This document shows, in pieces, positions 1-6,516 of a stretch of 7,047 bases of DNA (the stretch's first letter is position 1; every line of letters starts with the position of its first letter). The notes under the pieces were generated by a model, which had not been told where the DNA came from, did not search any database, and worked only from the letters and a program-made list of their open reading frames with translations. This DNA is from JAWXCH01 sp034440595. Its GTDB lineage: Bacteria > Planctomycetota > Planctomycetia > Pirellulales > JALHPA01. The stretch is from contig JAWXCH010000061.1 in NCBI GenBank assembly GCA_034440595.1, forward strand, positions 1-7,047. The letters run 5' to 3'. A program made the translations under genes and the position numbers.

Positions 1-687
1 AACACGGCGATCTTCATCGGCGGGTCCAGTGTGGCCGCCGCCGAAGGAGTGCTGGAGGCGGTCAAAAAAACCTTCTTCGGGCCGGTTCGTGTCTCGGTCA
101 TGCTGGACGCCAGCGGAGCCAACACGACCGCCGCCGCCGCAGTTCTGGCCGCATTGAAACACGTCAAGGTTGCTGAGACCGAGGCACTGGTCCTGGCTGG
201 CACTGGCCCTGTCGGGGTGCGTGTCACACGGCTACTGGCGATCGCCGGGGCTAGCGTCCGCGTCGGCTCGCGGAGCTTTGACCGTGCCGAGGCCGCCTGT
301 GCAACGGTGCATGCCCGTCTGCCAGATGCGCGACTGACCCCGCATGCCACTGACAGTGAGGCGGAACTGCAAGCCGCGCTGGATGGTGTGCAATTGGTGA
401 TCTCGGCCGGTGCCCCAGGCGCGACGACCTTGCCGGCCAGCTCACGTGCTACGGCCAAGAAACTGCGTGTTGCGATCGACCTGAACGCGGTTCCGCCTCT
501 TGGCATCGAGGGGATCGCCGCCACCGACAAAGCGGTCGAGCATGACGGAGTACTTTGCTACGGGGCAATCGGTGTTGGGGGCACCAAGATGAAGATTCAC
601 AAGGCGGCTATCCGCAGCCTGTTTGCCAACAACACCAGCATCCTAGACGCCGAAGAGATCTTTGAAATCGGCCGGTCGCTCAAATAG
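1..687 (+). CDS. mtdB: NAD(P)-dependent methylene-tetrahydromethanopterin dehydrogenase, 5' end missing
   Basis: The enzyme oxidises methylene-tetrahydromethanopterin to the methenyl form with NAD(P)+, a cytoplasmic step in the H4MPT-linked formaldehyde oxidation route. The frame is open from base 1 and shows 228 residues ending at TAG (685-687). The family usually has about 290 residues, so some 60-70 N-terminal ones lie outside. The GTG at 31 is in frame but internal, because the preceding codons (NTAIFIGGSS) already match the family. Numbering from the first visible codon, DASGANTTAAAAV (36-48) matches the conserved MtdA/MtdB segment. LAGTGPVG (65-72) is the Rossmann dinucleotide loop, followed by a GSRS stretch at the cofactor-selecting strand. 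YGAIGVGGTKMKIHKAAI (187-204) is the conserved C-terminal block. Planctomycete versions have been placed in a separate class, MtdC. I cannot separate MtdB from MtdC or predict NAD versus NADP preference by eye, so the symbol is provisional while the family call is firm. Confidence 0.9.
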   Translation, partial: NTAIFIGGSSVAAAEGVLEAVKKTFFGPVRVSVMLDASGANTTAAAAVLAALKHVKVAETEALVLAGTGPVGVRVTRLLAIAGASVRVGSRSFDRAEAACATVHARLPDARLTPHATDSEAELQAALDGVQLVISAGAPGATTLPASSRATAKKLRVAIDLNAVPPLGIEGIAATDKAVEHDGVLCYGAIGVGGTKMKIHKAAIRSLFANNTSILDAEEIFEIGRSLK

Positions 688-1076
688 CCTAGGACTCGCC
701 TGTGCTCTATTGGTTTCTTGCCAGTGGAGCAGGTGAGCGTGAAGCAGGTAAAGTATCGTCGGATACCGGGTGGATTCAATTCTCTTTGGCGACACACAGT
801 TGCCCCCCCATTCTGAACAAATCTCGCAATTTCCCGCTGTCCGCTGGTCGCAATTGGCGGAAATTCCCCCCGATTTCTGAATACTGGTGCTGCGTCAACT
901 GGCAAGATTGTGCAAAATTCCGCTCAATTCGCTTGTGTACTATTTCAGCGGTAAGCAGAATAAATTGTCGCTCCACAATCAAGGCAGTCTCGCTGGCGAC
1001 AGTTCTGAAACCGCGGTTCTGGCAGAGTACACCAGCTAGCATGCGCGGGGTAGTTCCTCATCTAGAAGCAGTGATT
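688..1076. other. Spacer of 389 bases before the PEP-CTERM gene
   Basis: No gene is supported here. The plus-strand frame of the downstream gene stays open back to a GTG at 702. The implied extension shows no recognisable domain and would bury the signal peptide about 125 residues inside the protein, so I treat it as untranslated. Minus-strand frames in this stretch also look like chance. The middle part (about 801-935) repeats short words such as CAATTTCCCGC, GCGGAAATTCC and AAAATTCCGC, and has two runs of six or more C. The spacer probably carries the 3' end of the dehydrogenase transcript and the promoter of the PEP-CTERM gene. I found no -35/-10 pair good enough to report. Confidence 0.6.
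828..865. repeat. Imperfect inverted repeat in the spacer
   Basis: AATTTCCCGC (828-837) pairs with GCGGAAATT (857-865) over nine base pairs with one bulged C, leaving a loop of 19 bases. No T run follows, so it is not a canonical terminator. It could be a binding site or a weak structure in the leader; its function is unknown. Confidence 0.4.
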
Positions 1077-2867
1077 ATGAAACAACAGGTTCCTCGCCGA
1101 TCAATCCAGTACAGCACCTGCACGGTCGCTACCTCCTGCGCCCTGCTGCTTGGCGGTTGGTTCGCACCACCAGCAGCGGCAGCGGTCCTTGAGTCCGGCG
1201 ACGTAGTCAACATCGTCGGACCCCCTGCACAATGGATCATCGGCGATACGGGCATCGGACAGGCCACGATCAATGGTGGCACTTCGAGTTCGCGCAATGT
1301 TGTTCTAGTCGGTAATCAGGCTACTGGGGACGGCACCTTGAATGTCGACGGCGTGGGTTCTCAGCTCTACACGCTTGGCGATATCCAGATCGGCCTTAAT
1401 GGCTTAGGAAATATGACAGTCAGCGGCGGCGCGACTGTCTTCACGAACCAGTACTTGGACGGTGGCTTCACACGTGACGGCATTGTCGAAATCGGCCGCA
1501 ACGGAACCGGCGAACTGACCGTCACCGGCACCGATTCCTGGGTCAATTCAACCGGTGATGTCCCTGCCTCCATCGGCAGCTTTGGTAACGGAACGCTCCA
1601 TGTTGAAAGCGGTGCCCGCTTTGCGACAGCGAACAGCCTTTCGGTTGGCGTTGGAGGTGGAACTGGTATCGCGAATATCAACGGTGGCACGCTGGAAATT
1701 GCGGAGTTCCTATACCTGGCCAATTCTGATATCGGCACCGCCACGCTCAACGTGACCAATGGTGCGCACGTTTCCACAGGATCCCTTGCAGAGATTGGTG
1801 GCTTTGGCAGCGGCGAACTGAATGTCTCGGCCAGCACCATGCAAGTCGGCTTTAACCGGCGCGCTGGTTTCACCGGAACCGACGGTCAAGGAACCGTTCG
1901 ACTGACGGAGGGTGCCGATGTGATCGTCAACAATTCCGCCGACATCGGTGGCACTGCCGATGGCACGCTAGAAGTCTCAGCCAGCAAGCTCGAAATAGGC
2001 GGACAACTGTCCGTCGGGGTTTACTCCGGGGATAGCTTAGGCACTGCCAACCTGACCAATGGTGCCGAAGTCATCGTACACGGATTTCGCGCCGAGGTGG
2101 GTGGCTCCGGCGTTGGTACCATGAACATCATCGGCAGCAAGCTAAGCATACCAAACGGCGATTTCTACGCCGGGCTGGACTTTGGCGAGCCGGTCACTGG
2201 CAAACTGGCCACAACGGTCAGCATCTCGGCCGGCTCAACGCTGGACGCGGCCGATGATTTTTACGTCGCCTTTGGTGCTCATCAGGCGATCGTTACGGTC
2301 ACCGATGCCGACACCACGATCAACATTGGCGATCGACTCCATATCGCCTGGGACAACTACAACCAGGGAGTTGCTGATGGAACACTGCTCGTTGGCCGCG
2401 GGGCAGTCATCAATGCGCTGGAACTTGCGCCAGGTGAAGGAGATGGCGGGCTGCTGCTAGCCAAATTCGCTGGCGACCAGGCCACACTCGGTTTCATCAT
2501 TGGCGATGACGGCACCGGTCAGACCGCGGGTGGCTTGATTAATACTTCAAAGTTCAACTTTGGTGCAGGGACGGCAACCTTTGGCCTGACGGTGGACGAC
2601 GGCACAACTCTGACCATCGGTGATTCATTTACGCTGATCGACTACGCCAACTGGGACAACAAGCTATTCAGCAACATGGCAGACGATGGTTTGTTTGTCG
2701 CCGGTGACTACGAGTTCTTGATCAACTATGACGACGACCTTGGCAGTGGCAATCTGGCACTAACCGCCACAGTGGTCTCGGCTATCCCTGAACCAACCTC
2801 ACTGGCGCTGCTGGCAGTGGGCAGTCTGGCGGCCTTGAGCTTCTATCGTCGGCGACGAGCGGTGTGA
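1077..2867 (+). CDS. Secreted PEP-CTERM protein with T5SS/PEP-CTERM-associated repeats
   Basis: This 596-residue protein is predicted to be exported and processed at the cell surface by an exosortase. The ATG at 1077 is chosen because it places a signal peptide at the very N-terminus: basic residues (RR at 7-8), a hydrophobic core around 17-30, and an alanine-rich cleavage region (PPAAAA, 31-36). Ribosome binding is weak (no clear Shine-Dalgarno), and an in-frame ATG at 1041 is less suitable. Residues 86-370 form about eleven glycine-rich beta units spaced 23-33 residues apart, each beginning G-x-(L/A/M)-x-(V/I/L). Residues 480-568 resemble the beta-rich domain commonly found ahead of planctomycete PEP-CTERM tails. 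The tail has PEPTS at 571-575, a hydrophobic helix at about 576-590 and RRRR at 591-594. The only cysteines (15 and 21) lie in the signal peptide. The repeats suggest a long beta-solenoid, as in adhesin passenger domains. Adhesion or matrix function is inferred; no enzyme motif is visible. Confidence 0.9.
   Translation: MKQQVPRRSIQYSTCTVATSCALLLGGWFAPPAAAAVLESGDVVNIVGPPAQWIIGDTGIGQATINGGTSSSRNVVLVGNQATGDGTLNVDGVGSQLYTLGDIQIGLNGLGNMTVSGGATVFTNQYLDGGFTRDGIVEIGRNGTGELTVTGTDSWVNSTGDVPASIGSFGNGTLHVESGARFATANSLSVGVGGGTGIANINGGTLEIAEFLYLANSDIGTATLNVTNGAHVSTGSLAEIGGFGSGELNVSASTMQVGFNRRAGFTGTDGQGTVRLTEGADVIVNNSADIGGTADGTLEVSASKLEIGGQLSVGVYSGDSLGTANLTNGAEVIVHGFRAEVGGSGVGTMNIIGSKLSIPNGDFYAGLDFGEPVTGKLATTVSISAGSTLDAADDFYVAFGAHQAIVTVTDADTTINIGDRLHIAWDNYNQGVADGTLLVGRGAVINALELAPGEGDGGLLLAKFAGDQATLGFIIGDDGTGQTAGGLINTSKFNFGAGTATFGLTVDDGTTLTIGDSFTLIDYANWDNKLFSNMADDGLFVAGDYEFLINYDDDLGSGNLALTATVVSAIPEPTSLALLAVGSLAALSFYRRRRAV
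1332..2186 (+). repeat. Coding repeats: about eleven alternating 25-residue beta units
   Basis: Unit starts, as protein residues of the PEP-CTERM protein, are 86, 111, 145, 172, 197, 220, 246, 272, 296, 322 and 347. Two kinds alternate. One runs like GELNVSASTMQVG or GTLEVSASKLEIGG. The other runs like GTVRLTEGADVIV or GTANLTNGAEVIV, with a GA pair near its tenth residue. The pairing is clearest from 246 to 370, giving a super-repeat of about 50 residues. The DNA is well diverged between units, so this is an old expansion and not a recent tandem duplication. Confidence 0.75.
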
Positions 2868-2903
2868 TGTAACACTGCCAAGTTCTAAAATAGGTTGATT
2901 GAT

Positions 2904-2931
2904 AGCAGGTAATTGCTGAAATTATCCTGCT
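2904..2931 (+). terminator. Hairpin 36 bases after the PEP-CTERM stop, no T run
   Basis: AGCAGGTAATT (2904-2914) pairs with AATTA plus CCTGCT (2920-2931). This gives an 11-base-pair stem with one bulged T at 2925 and a GCTGA loop. It is the strongest hairpin near the 3' end of the PEP-CTERM gene and may end or protect the transcript. The following bases (CCAGTGCC) are not T-rich, so intrinsic termination is uncertain. Confidence 0.45.
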
Positions 2932-2935
2932 CCAG

Positions 2936-2977
2936 TGCCAGCGAGTGGCAGGGTGGCAGAATGGCAGAATGGCCACC
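2936..2977. repeat. Two small hairpins around an 8-base tandem repeat
   Basis: TGCCA (2936-2940) pairs with TGGCA (2946-2950) around GCGAG. Next, GGTGGC (2952-2957) pairs with GCCACC (2972-2977). The loop of the second hairpin contains GGCAGAAT twice in tandem (2955-2962 and 2963-2970), overlapping the left arm. The string is directly visible; a role in transcript ending or as a slippage-prone spot is only inference. Confidence 0.45.
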
Positions 2978-3012
2978 GAAGGAATGTTGGCTTGTCTGCA
3001 CTAAATCATGAT

Positions 3013-3041
3013 GTGCGACCCATCGCACCGTTATTTCTGTT
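3013..3041 (+). terminator. Candidate intrinsic terminator of the PEP-CTERM gene
   Basis: GTGCGA (3013-3018) and TCGCAC (3023-3028) form a perfect six-base-pair stem with the four-base loop CCCA. A T-rich stretch, CGTTATTTCTGTT (3029-3041), follows. Stem, tight loop and T-rich tail are in the right order for plus-strand transcription and lie 145 bases after the PEP-CTERM stop. The tail is interrupted, so efficiency may be modest. Confidence 0.45.
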
Positions 3042-3077
3042 AGCCAAACCAATCGCCACCACACTCGCCATCAGTTA

Positions 3078-3134
3078 TTTGTCACAAATCTTCTGACATT
3101 GGTAATCGCAAAAATCTACCAGTTGTGACCACAA
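3078..3134. promoter_or_regulatory. Pair of operator-like dyads upstream of the kinase gene
   Basis: TTTGTCACAAA (3078-3088) is a perfect 11-base dyad around a central C. TTGTGACCACAA (3123-3134) is a dyad of TTGTG and CACAA around AC. Both share TTGT/ACAA ends, and their centres are about 45 bases apart. They resemble the half-sites of CRP/FNR-type regulators only loosely. They lie 165-225 bases before the kinase start, so a regulatory role is speculative. Confidence 0.25.
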
Positions 3135-3291
3135 AACACGCCAATTCCCCAAGCTAGCGTCCTCACTATCTAAACCATATTGCCGCATTAAAACAGAATC
3201 AACTGGCTGTTCGTCCCCCAAACTGCTAGGCTGACCTACAGATTCGACTGCTCGCTGCAACTGAAAGCGATTTTCGCAGTCGGGAAATACC

Positions 3292-3295
3292 GAGG
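3292..3295 (+). promoter_or_regulatory. Ribosome binding site supporting the TTG start of the kinase
   Basis: GAGG lies six bases before the TTG at 3302. No ATG or GTG is available upstream in the frame, which opens only after a TAG at 3227. The next ATG (3347) would remove the first 15 residues of a conserved N-terminal domain. Site and spacing therefore favour TTG as the true start. Confidence 0.65.
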
Positions 3296-3301
3296 CAACC
3301 T

Positions 3302-4486
3302 TTGCGACTCGCTGACTTTATTGTTGAAAATATCGAATCGATCTTGATGGAGTGGGAGACGTTTGCTCGCAGTATTGCGCCTGATAAAAAGATGAATTCG
3401 CTGGCCCTGCGCGATCATGCCGGCGAGATTCTGATTGCCACTGTCTGCGATATGCAATCCGCCCAGAGCGCACCGCAGCGTGCAGCCAAGTCGCAGGGAC
3501 ATCGACGCAATGGCGAAAGTGCGCCTCTGAATGGCGCTTCTCACAAACATGCCATCGGCCGGTTAGGTTCAGGGTTTGACCTATTGCAAGTGGTTTCTGA
3601 GTACCGTGCCTTGCGCGCTAGCGTACTGCGGTTGTGGCATGAGAACGGTACTCGATCACACGATGACGACGTTGATGACATAACTCGTTTCAACGAGTCC
3701 ATCGATCAGTCACTGGCCAAGACCATCAGCAGCTATACAACGCGCGTCGATCAGTCGCGCGATCTGTTCCTGGCAATCCTTGGCCATGACCTGCGAAATC
3801 CGCTCAATTCAATCGCCATGTCCGCCTCACTTCTCCCGCATCTGGTCGAACCGGCTGGCGAAGCGACTAAAGTTGCCTCACAGATTGCCACCAATGCAAA
3901 AGTGATGGCACGGATGATCAGCGATCTACTCGATTACACTCGCACCCGGCTAGGAGCAGGAATGCCTGTCTCCCCAATGCCCATGGATTTGGAAACACTT
4001 TGCCAGGAATTGCACAACGAATTCACCACCGCCTATCCGCTCCGGACAATTGCGTTTCGCTCAGAAGGAGACTTGCAGGGCCGCTGGGACGCCGACCGAT
4101 TGCGACAAGCAATTTTAAATCTACTGGGAAATGCAATCCAGCATAGTACGGAAGTCGCGCTGATTGAGCTGCGAGCAGTTGGCGAAGAGAAAGAAGTCGT
4201 TTTAACGGTGTATAACGGCGGCCCACCCATCCCGCCGGGCGAACTGACCAAGATTTTTGAGCCACTCGTGCGCGGTTCAAGCGCCGAACACCCCAAGGCA
4301 AACCGTCCCGGCAGCATCGGCCTGGGTTTGTACATTGCTCGCAAAATCGCCGAATCGCACGGCGGCACCCTTGTTGTCACCTCCTCCAGGGAAAACGGAA
4401 CGTGCTTCACAGCTCGACTTCCGCGGGAAAACGTCCCCCACTCCGGGCCACCCATTCTGGATGAAAAGCAATTTCAAGCGGTGTAA
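3302..4486 (+). CDS. Cytoplasmic sensor histidine kinase with RsbRD-type N-terminal domain
   Basis: This 394-residue kinase probably autophosphorylates on a histidine and passes the phosphate to a response regulator that is not in the window. Residues 1-145 match the RsbRD-type N-terminal domain of soluble kinases: MRLADFI at the start, EW at 17-18, and GFDLLQVVSEYRALR (91-105) before a conserved LW. The HisKA domain follows, with H-box LGHDLRNPLNSI and phospho-acceptor H162. The ATPase domain has an N-box (NLLGNAIQHS, N283 and N287), VYNGGPPIP (303-311) in place of the usual DxGxG, an F-box (IFEPLVRG, 318-325) and a G2 loop (GSIGLGL, 337-343). The altered G1 box is common in this subfamily and does not by itself suggest inactivity. 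There is no transmembrane segment, PAS, GAF or receiver domain, so it should sense an internal signal, possibly through protein contacts as RsbR-like domains do. The TTG start is supported by GAGG at 3292 and by family conservation. The gene is monocistronic in this window and converges with rmuC. Confidence 0.92.
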   Translation: MRLADFIVENIESILMEWETFARSIAPDKKMNSLALRDHAGEILIATVCDMQSAQSAPQRAAKSQGHRRNGESAPLNGASHKHAIGRLGSGFDLLQVVSEYRALRASVLRLWHENGTRSHDDDVDDITRFNESIDQSLAKTISSYTTRVDQSRDLFLAILGHDLRNPLNSIAMSASLLPHLVEPAGEATKVASQIATNAKVMARMISDLLDYTRTRLGAGMPVSPMPMDLETLCQELHNEFTTAYPLRTIAFRSEGDLQGRWDADRLRQAILNLLGNAIQHSTEVALIELRAVGEEKEVVLTVYNGGPPIPPGELTKIFEPLVRGSSAEHPKANRPGSIGLGLYIARKIAESHGGTLVVTSSRENGTCFTARLPRENVPHSGPPILDEKQFQAV

Positions 4487-4515
4487 AAGGTGTGAGTTGA
4501 ACGAGTGTATGGCCG

Positions 4516-4548
4516 TTTTTTTCGGTCGTTTGCAAACCACCGACCGAA
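4516..4548. repeat. Hairpin in the convergent kinase/rmuC spacer, T run on its 5' side
   Basis: TTCGGTCG (4521-4528) and CGACCGAA (4541-4548) form a perfect eight-base-pair stem with a 12-base loop, and the palindrome GTTTGCAAAC (4528-4537) overlaps the loop. Seven T (4516-4522) precede it on the plus strand and overlap the first two stem bases. For either gene the T run is on the wrong side for a standard intrinsic terminator, yet the position between two converging genes suggests a transcript-end structure. Confidence 0.4.
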
Positions 4549-4631
4549 CCGCTGAATGTCGCATGGCAATGCTCCCGGCTGAGTGCGGATAGATGCCTGA
4601 TGTCCCTCTACACGGTTTCCAATTTGACCGG

Positions 4632-6341
4632 CTAATTACCTGCCGATTCACTCTGCCCCAGCAACTCCGCCGCTTGGAGTGAGCGTGGGATCGATTCGAT
4701 TGGTTCTAGTTCGGCAAGTTGACTCTCGCCGTTGCCAATGCCCAGCGTGGCAAACTTGCGTGCGGTGACCAGCACGCGATGTTCCATCGAGCCGACAGTT
4801 TTGTTATAGGAGTCGGTCGCTTTCCTGAGATTCTTACCGAGGGCCTCCAGATGCTCCCCCATGTCAAAACAGCGCTTGTACAGTTCGCGTCCCAACTCGC
4901 TGATCGCCTTGGCGTTTTCGGCCAGGTTTTCATGGCTCCAGCCGTGCGCTACGGCGCGAAGGAGTGCGATCAACGTTGTCGGTGAGGCAATGATCACCTT
5001 GTGTTCAAACGCATACTCCACGAGGGTTGGATCATGCTCCAAGGCGGCGGAAAAGAATATCTCGCCCGGCAGAAATAGCACGACGAACTCTGGGGCACTA
5101 TCGATCTGCTCCTGATACGCTTTCTTGCCCAATGCCGAGGCGTGATTGCGCACCTGCCGGGCATGATCGGCCAACTTGCTGCGTTTCGTTTCGTCGTCCG
5201 TCGCGTCGATGGCATCCAGATAAGCGGCCAACGGCGCTTTGGAATCGACGATGATATTCTTGGCACCGGGCAGGCGAATCAACAAATCGGGGCGAATTCG
5301 GCCATCCCCAGATACCGCATGGTGTTGCTCTTCAAAGTCGCAGTAATTCAGCATCCCGGCCAGTTCGACCACGCGCTTGAGCTGGATCTCTCCCCAGCGA
5401 CCACGTGCGGTTGGACTGCGGAGCGCACGAACGAGGTTGCTGGTCTCGGTTCGCAAGTCCTTTTGCATGTCAATCAGTGAGGTGACTTGTTGAGTCAGAC
5501 CGGAGTAGGCCCCCACTCTTGCCTTTTCTAGCTCTTGAATCTTGACATCGACCTTGTCGAGCGACTCCTTGACCGGTGTTACTAGCTTATCTATTGCCGC
5601 CTGGCGTTGTTCCAGGTCTCCCTTGGCCTCCGTCTGAAAAGTTTGCAGGTTCTCTTTTGCCAGTGCTAGAAAGCTTTGATTATTGGATTTGAGTGCCTCA
5701 GCAGCGAGTGCTCTAAAAGAGTCGAGTAACTTCGCTTGCGCATCCTCCAGCAAGGCAAGTTTTTCTTGCGATTGCTTTTGTTCCTGTTCTAGCGTTTCAG
5801 TGCATTGGGCCAACTTGCGTTCCAGGGCTGTATTGATGTCTTGAAGCTGCTTAATCGATTGGTTGTTCAGAGTGATCTGGGTGAGCCGGATCGCAGACTG
5901 CTCTCGCTCGGATTCTACCGCTTGCCTTGCCTGAGCCAGGTCACTAGAAAGTGAAGTTATCTGACCATTCTGTTCGTCAATTCTGCGTTGCGCGGTCGTG
6001 CTGGCGTCCTTAATTGCTTTGATGTCAGTCGCCTGCTGCTGAAATTGTTGCTTGGCATTCTGAAATGCCTGTTGGTACTTGGCCAATTCCGTTTGCTGTC
6101 CGGTGCAATGCTTCTGCAATTCGCCCAATTCAGATACCCTTGCTGCCAATTGTTGATCGGCAGTCTGTCGCGCATTTTCGGACGTGCGCACGCGCTCCTC
6201 CAGCACGGCCAGACTTGCTTGAAACTCGCTTTGTACCGATTGGCGAGTAATGTCCTTGCGCGAGCGAAAAACTAGCAACGTTGCAACGACACCAATCCCT
6301 AAGCCGACTAAGACATACAACAGTGGAAGCAGAGCATCCAT
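4632..6341 (-). CDS. rmuC: DNA recombination protein RmuC
   Basis: RmuC family proteins are membrane-anchored, nuclease-like proteins linked to limiting rearrangements at inverted repeats; their biochemistry is poorly defined. The 569-residue product starts at the ATG at 6341, which has an AAGGGG site five bases upstream; an in-frame ATG at 6374 lacks this. Order of parts: a hydrophobic N-terminal anchor (about 4-25) followed by RSRK; a long glutamine- and glutamate-rich coiled coil (about 35-250); then the conserved RmuC core. In the core, GRWGEIQL (314-321), RPDLLIRLPG (350-359) and IIVDSKAPL (363-371) give a PD-(D/E)xK-like set of P351-D352, D366 and K368, with E318 in the first helix. Later family blocks include FVVLFLPGE, HKVIIASPTTLIALLRAV and NLAENAKAISELGREL. 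Length and motifs are typical and the gene looks intact. It lies downstream of the hydrolase on the same strand but 389 bases away, so a shared transcript is doubtful. Confidence 0.95.
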   Translation of the reverse strand: MDALLPLLYVLVGLGIGVVATLLVFRSRKDITRQSVQSEFQASLAVLEERVRTSENARQTADQQLAARVSELGELQKHCTGQQTELAKYQQAFQNAKQQFQQQATDIKAIKDASTTAQRRIDEQNGQITSLSSDLAQARQAVESEREQSAIRLTQITLNNQSIKQLQDINTALERKLAQCTETLEQEQKQSQEKLALLEDAQAKLLDSFRALAAEALKSNNQSFLALAKENLQTFQTEAKGDLEQRQAAIDKLVTPVKESLDKVDVKIQELEKARVGAYSGLTQQVTSLIDMQKDLRTETSNLVRALRSPTARGRWGEIQLKRVVELAGMLNYCDFEEQHHAVSGDGRIRPDLLIRLPGAKNIIVDSKAPLAAYLDAIDATDDETKRSKLADHARQVRNHASALGKKAYQEQIDSAPEFVVLFLPGEIFFSAALEHDPTLVEYAFEHKVIIASPTTLIALLRAVAHGWSHENLAENAKAISELGRELYKRCFDMGEHLEALGKNLRKATDSYNKTVGSMEHRVLVTARKFATLGIGNGESQLAELEPIESIPRSLQAAELLGQSESAGN

Positions 6342-6346
6342 TATGA

Positions 6347-6352
6347 CCCCTT
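6347..6352 (-). promoter_or_regulatory. Shine-Dalgarno site fixing the rmuC start
   Basis: On the minus strand AAGGGG is followed by five bases (TCATA) and the ATG at 6341. It is the clearest ribosome binding site in the window. It decides between this ATG, which puts the membrane anchor at the N-terminus, and the in-frame ATG 33 bases further upstream. Confidence 0.75.
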
Positions 6353-6516
6353 CAAGAACACAAAGACAAATCAAAAAACCAATCGCACGCCGAAGTTGGC
6401 TCCATCATCGTCGCGAGAGTGGCGAAGTGCAAGAAATATCTTAAAACAATGGTTTTGGAGCGAATTCTGTCTCGTGTGTAACGCTTTCAGCGGAACCGGT
6501 TAACATGCAAAGATAA

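Larger units (their letters stand above)
2868..3301. other. Spacer of 434 bases between PEP-CTERM and kinase genes
   Basis: I support no gene here; the 61-codon minus-strand frame at 3075-3260 has no recognisable content. The left part holds several hairpins after the PEP-CTERM stop codon, and the middle holds two dyads that could be operators. The right end carries the GAGG ribosome binding site of the kinase. A small hairpin, GCGA-TTT-TCGC (3267-3277), sits 14 bases before that site. No strong sigma-70-like promoter is visible. Confidence 0.6.

Noticed and set aside
31..33. GTG as the start of the dehydrogenase gene
   Set aside because: The frame continues to base 1 with residues that match the family, so this is an internal valine codon of a gene cut by the window edge.
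933..961. Possible promoter TTGTGT ... CAGAAT before the PEP-CTERM gene
   Set aside because: Only three of six and four of six bases match consensus; a similar score is easy to find by chance.
597..1042. Minus-strand frames of about 90-100 codons over the dehydrogenase end and the spacer
   Set aside because: They have no recognisable motif, overlap each other, and partly shadow a well-supported gene on the other strand.
1367..1873. 168-codon minus-strand open frame inside the PEP-CTERM gene
   Set aside because: It is a by-product of the glycine-rich repeat coding sequence read backwards (proline-, serine- and valine-rich), with no independent support.
3075..3260. Short minus-strand frame of 61 codons in the kinase upstream spacer
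   Set aside because: No ribosome binding site, domain or composition signal that separates it from chance.
4033..4455. 140-codon minus-strand frame within the kinase gene
   Set aside because: It is a shadow of the ATPase domain coding region, whose motifs are unmistakable on the plus strand.
6342..6374. Upstream ATG at 6374 as the rmuC start
   Set aside because: It lacks a Shine-Dalgarno site and would add 11 residues before the membrane anchor; the ATG at 6341 has a strong site at correct spacing.
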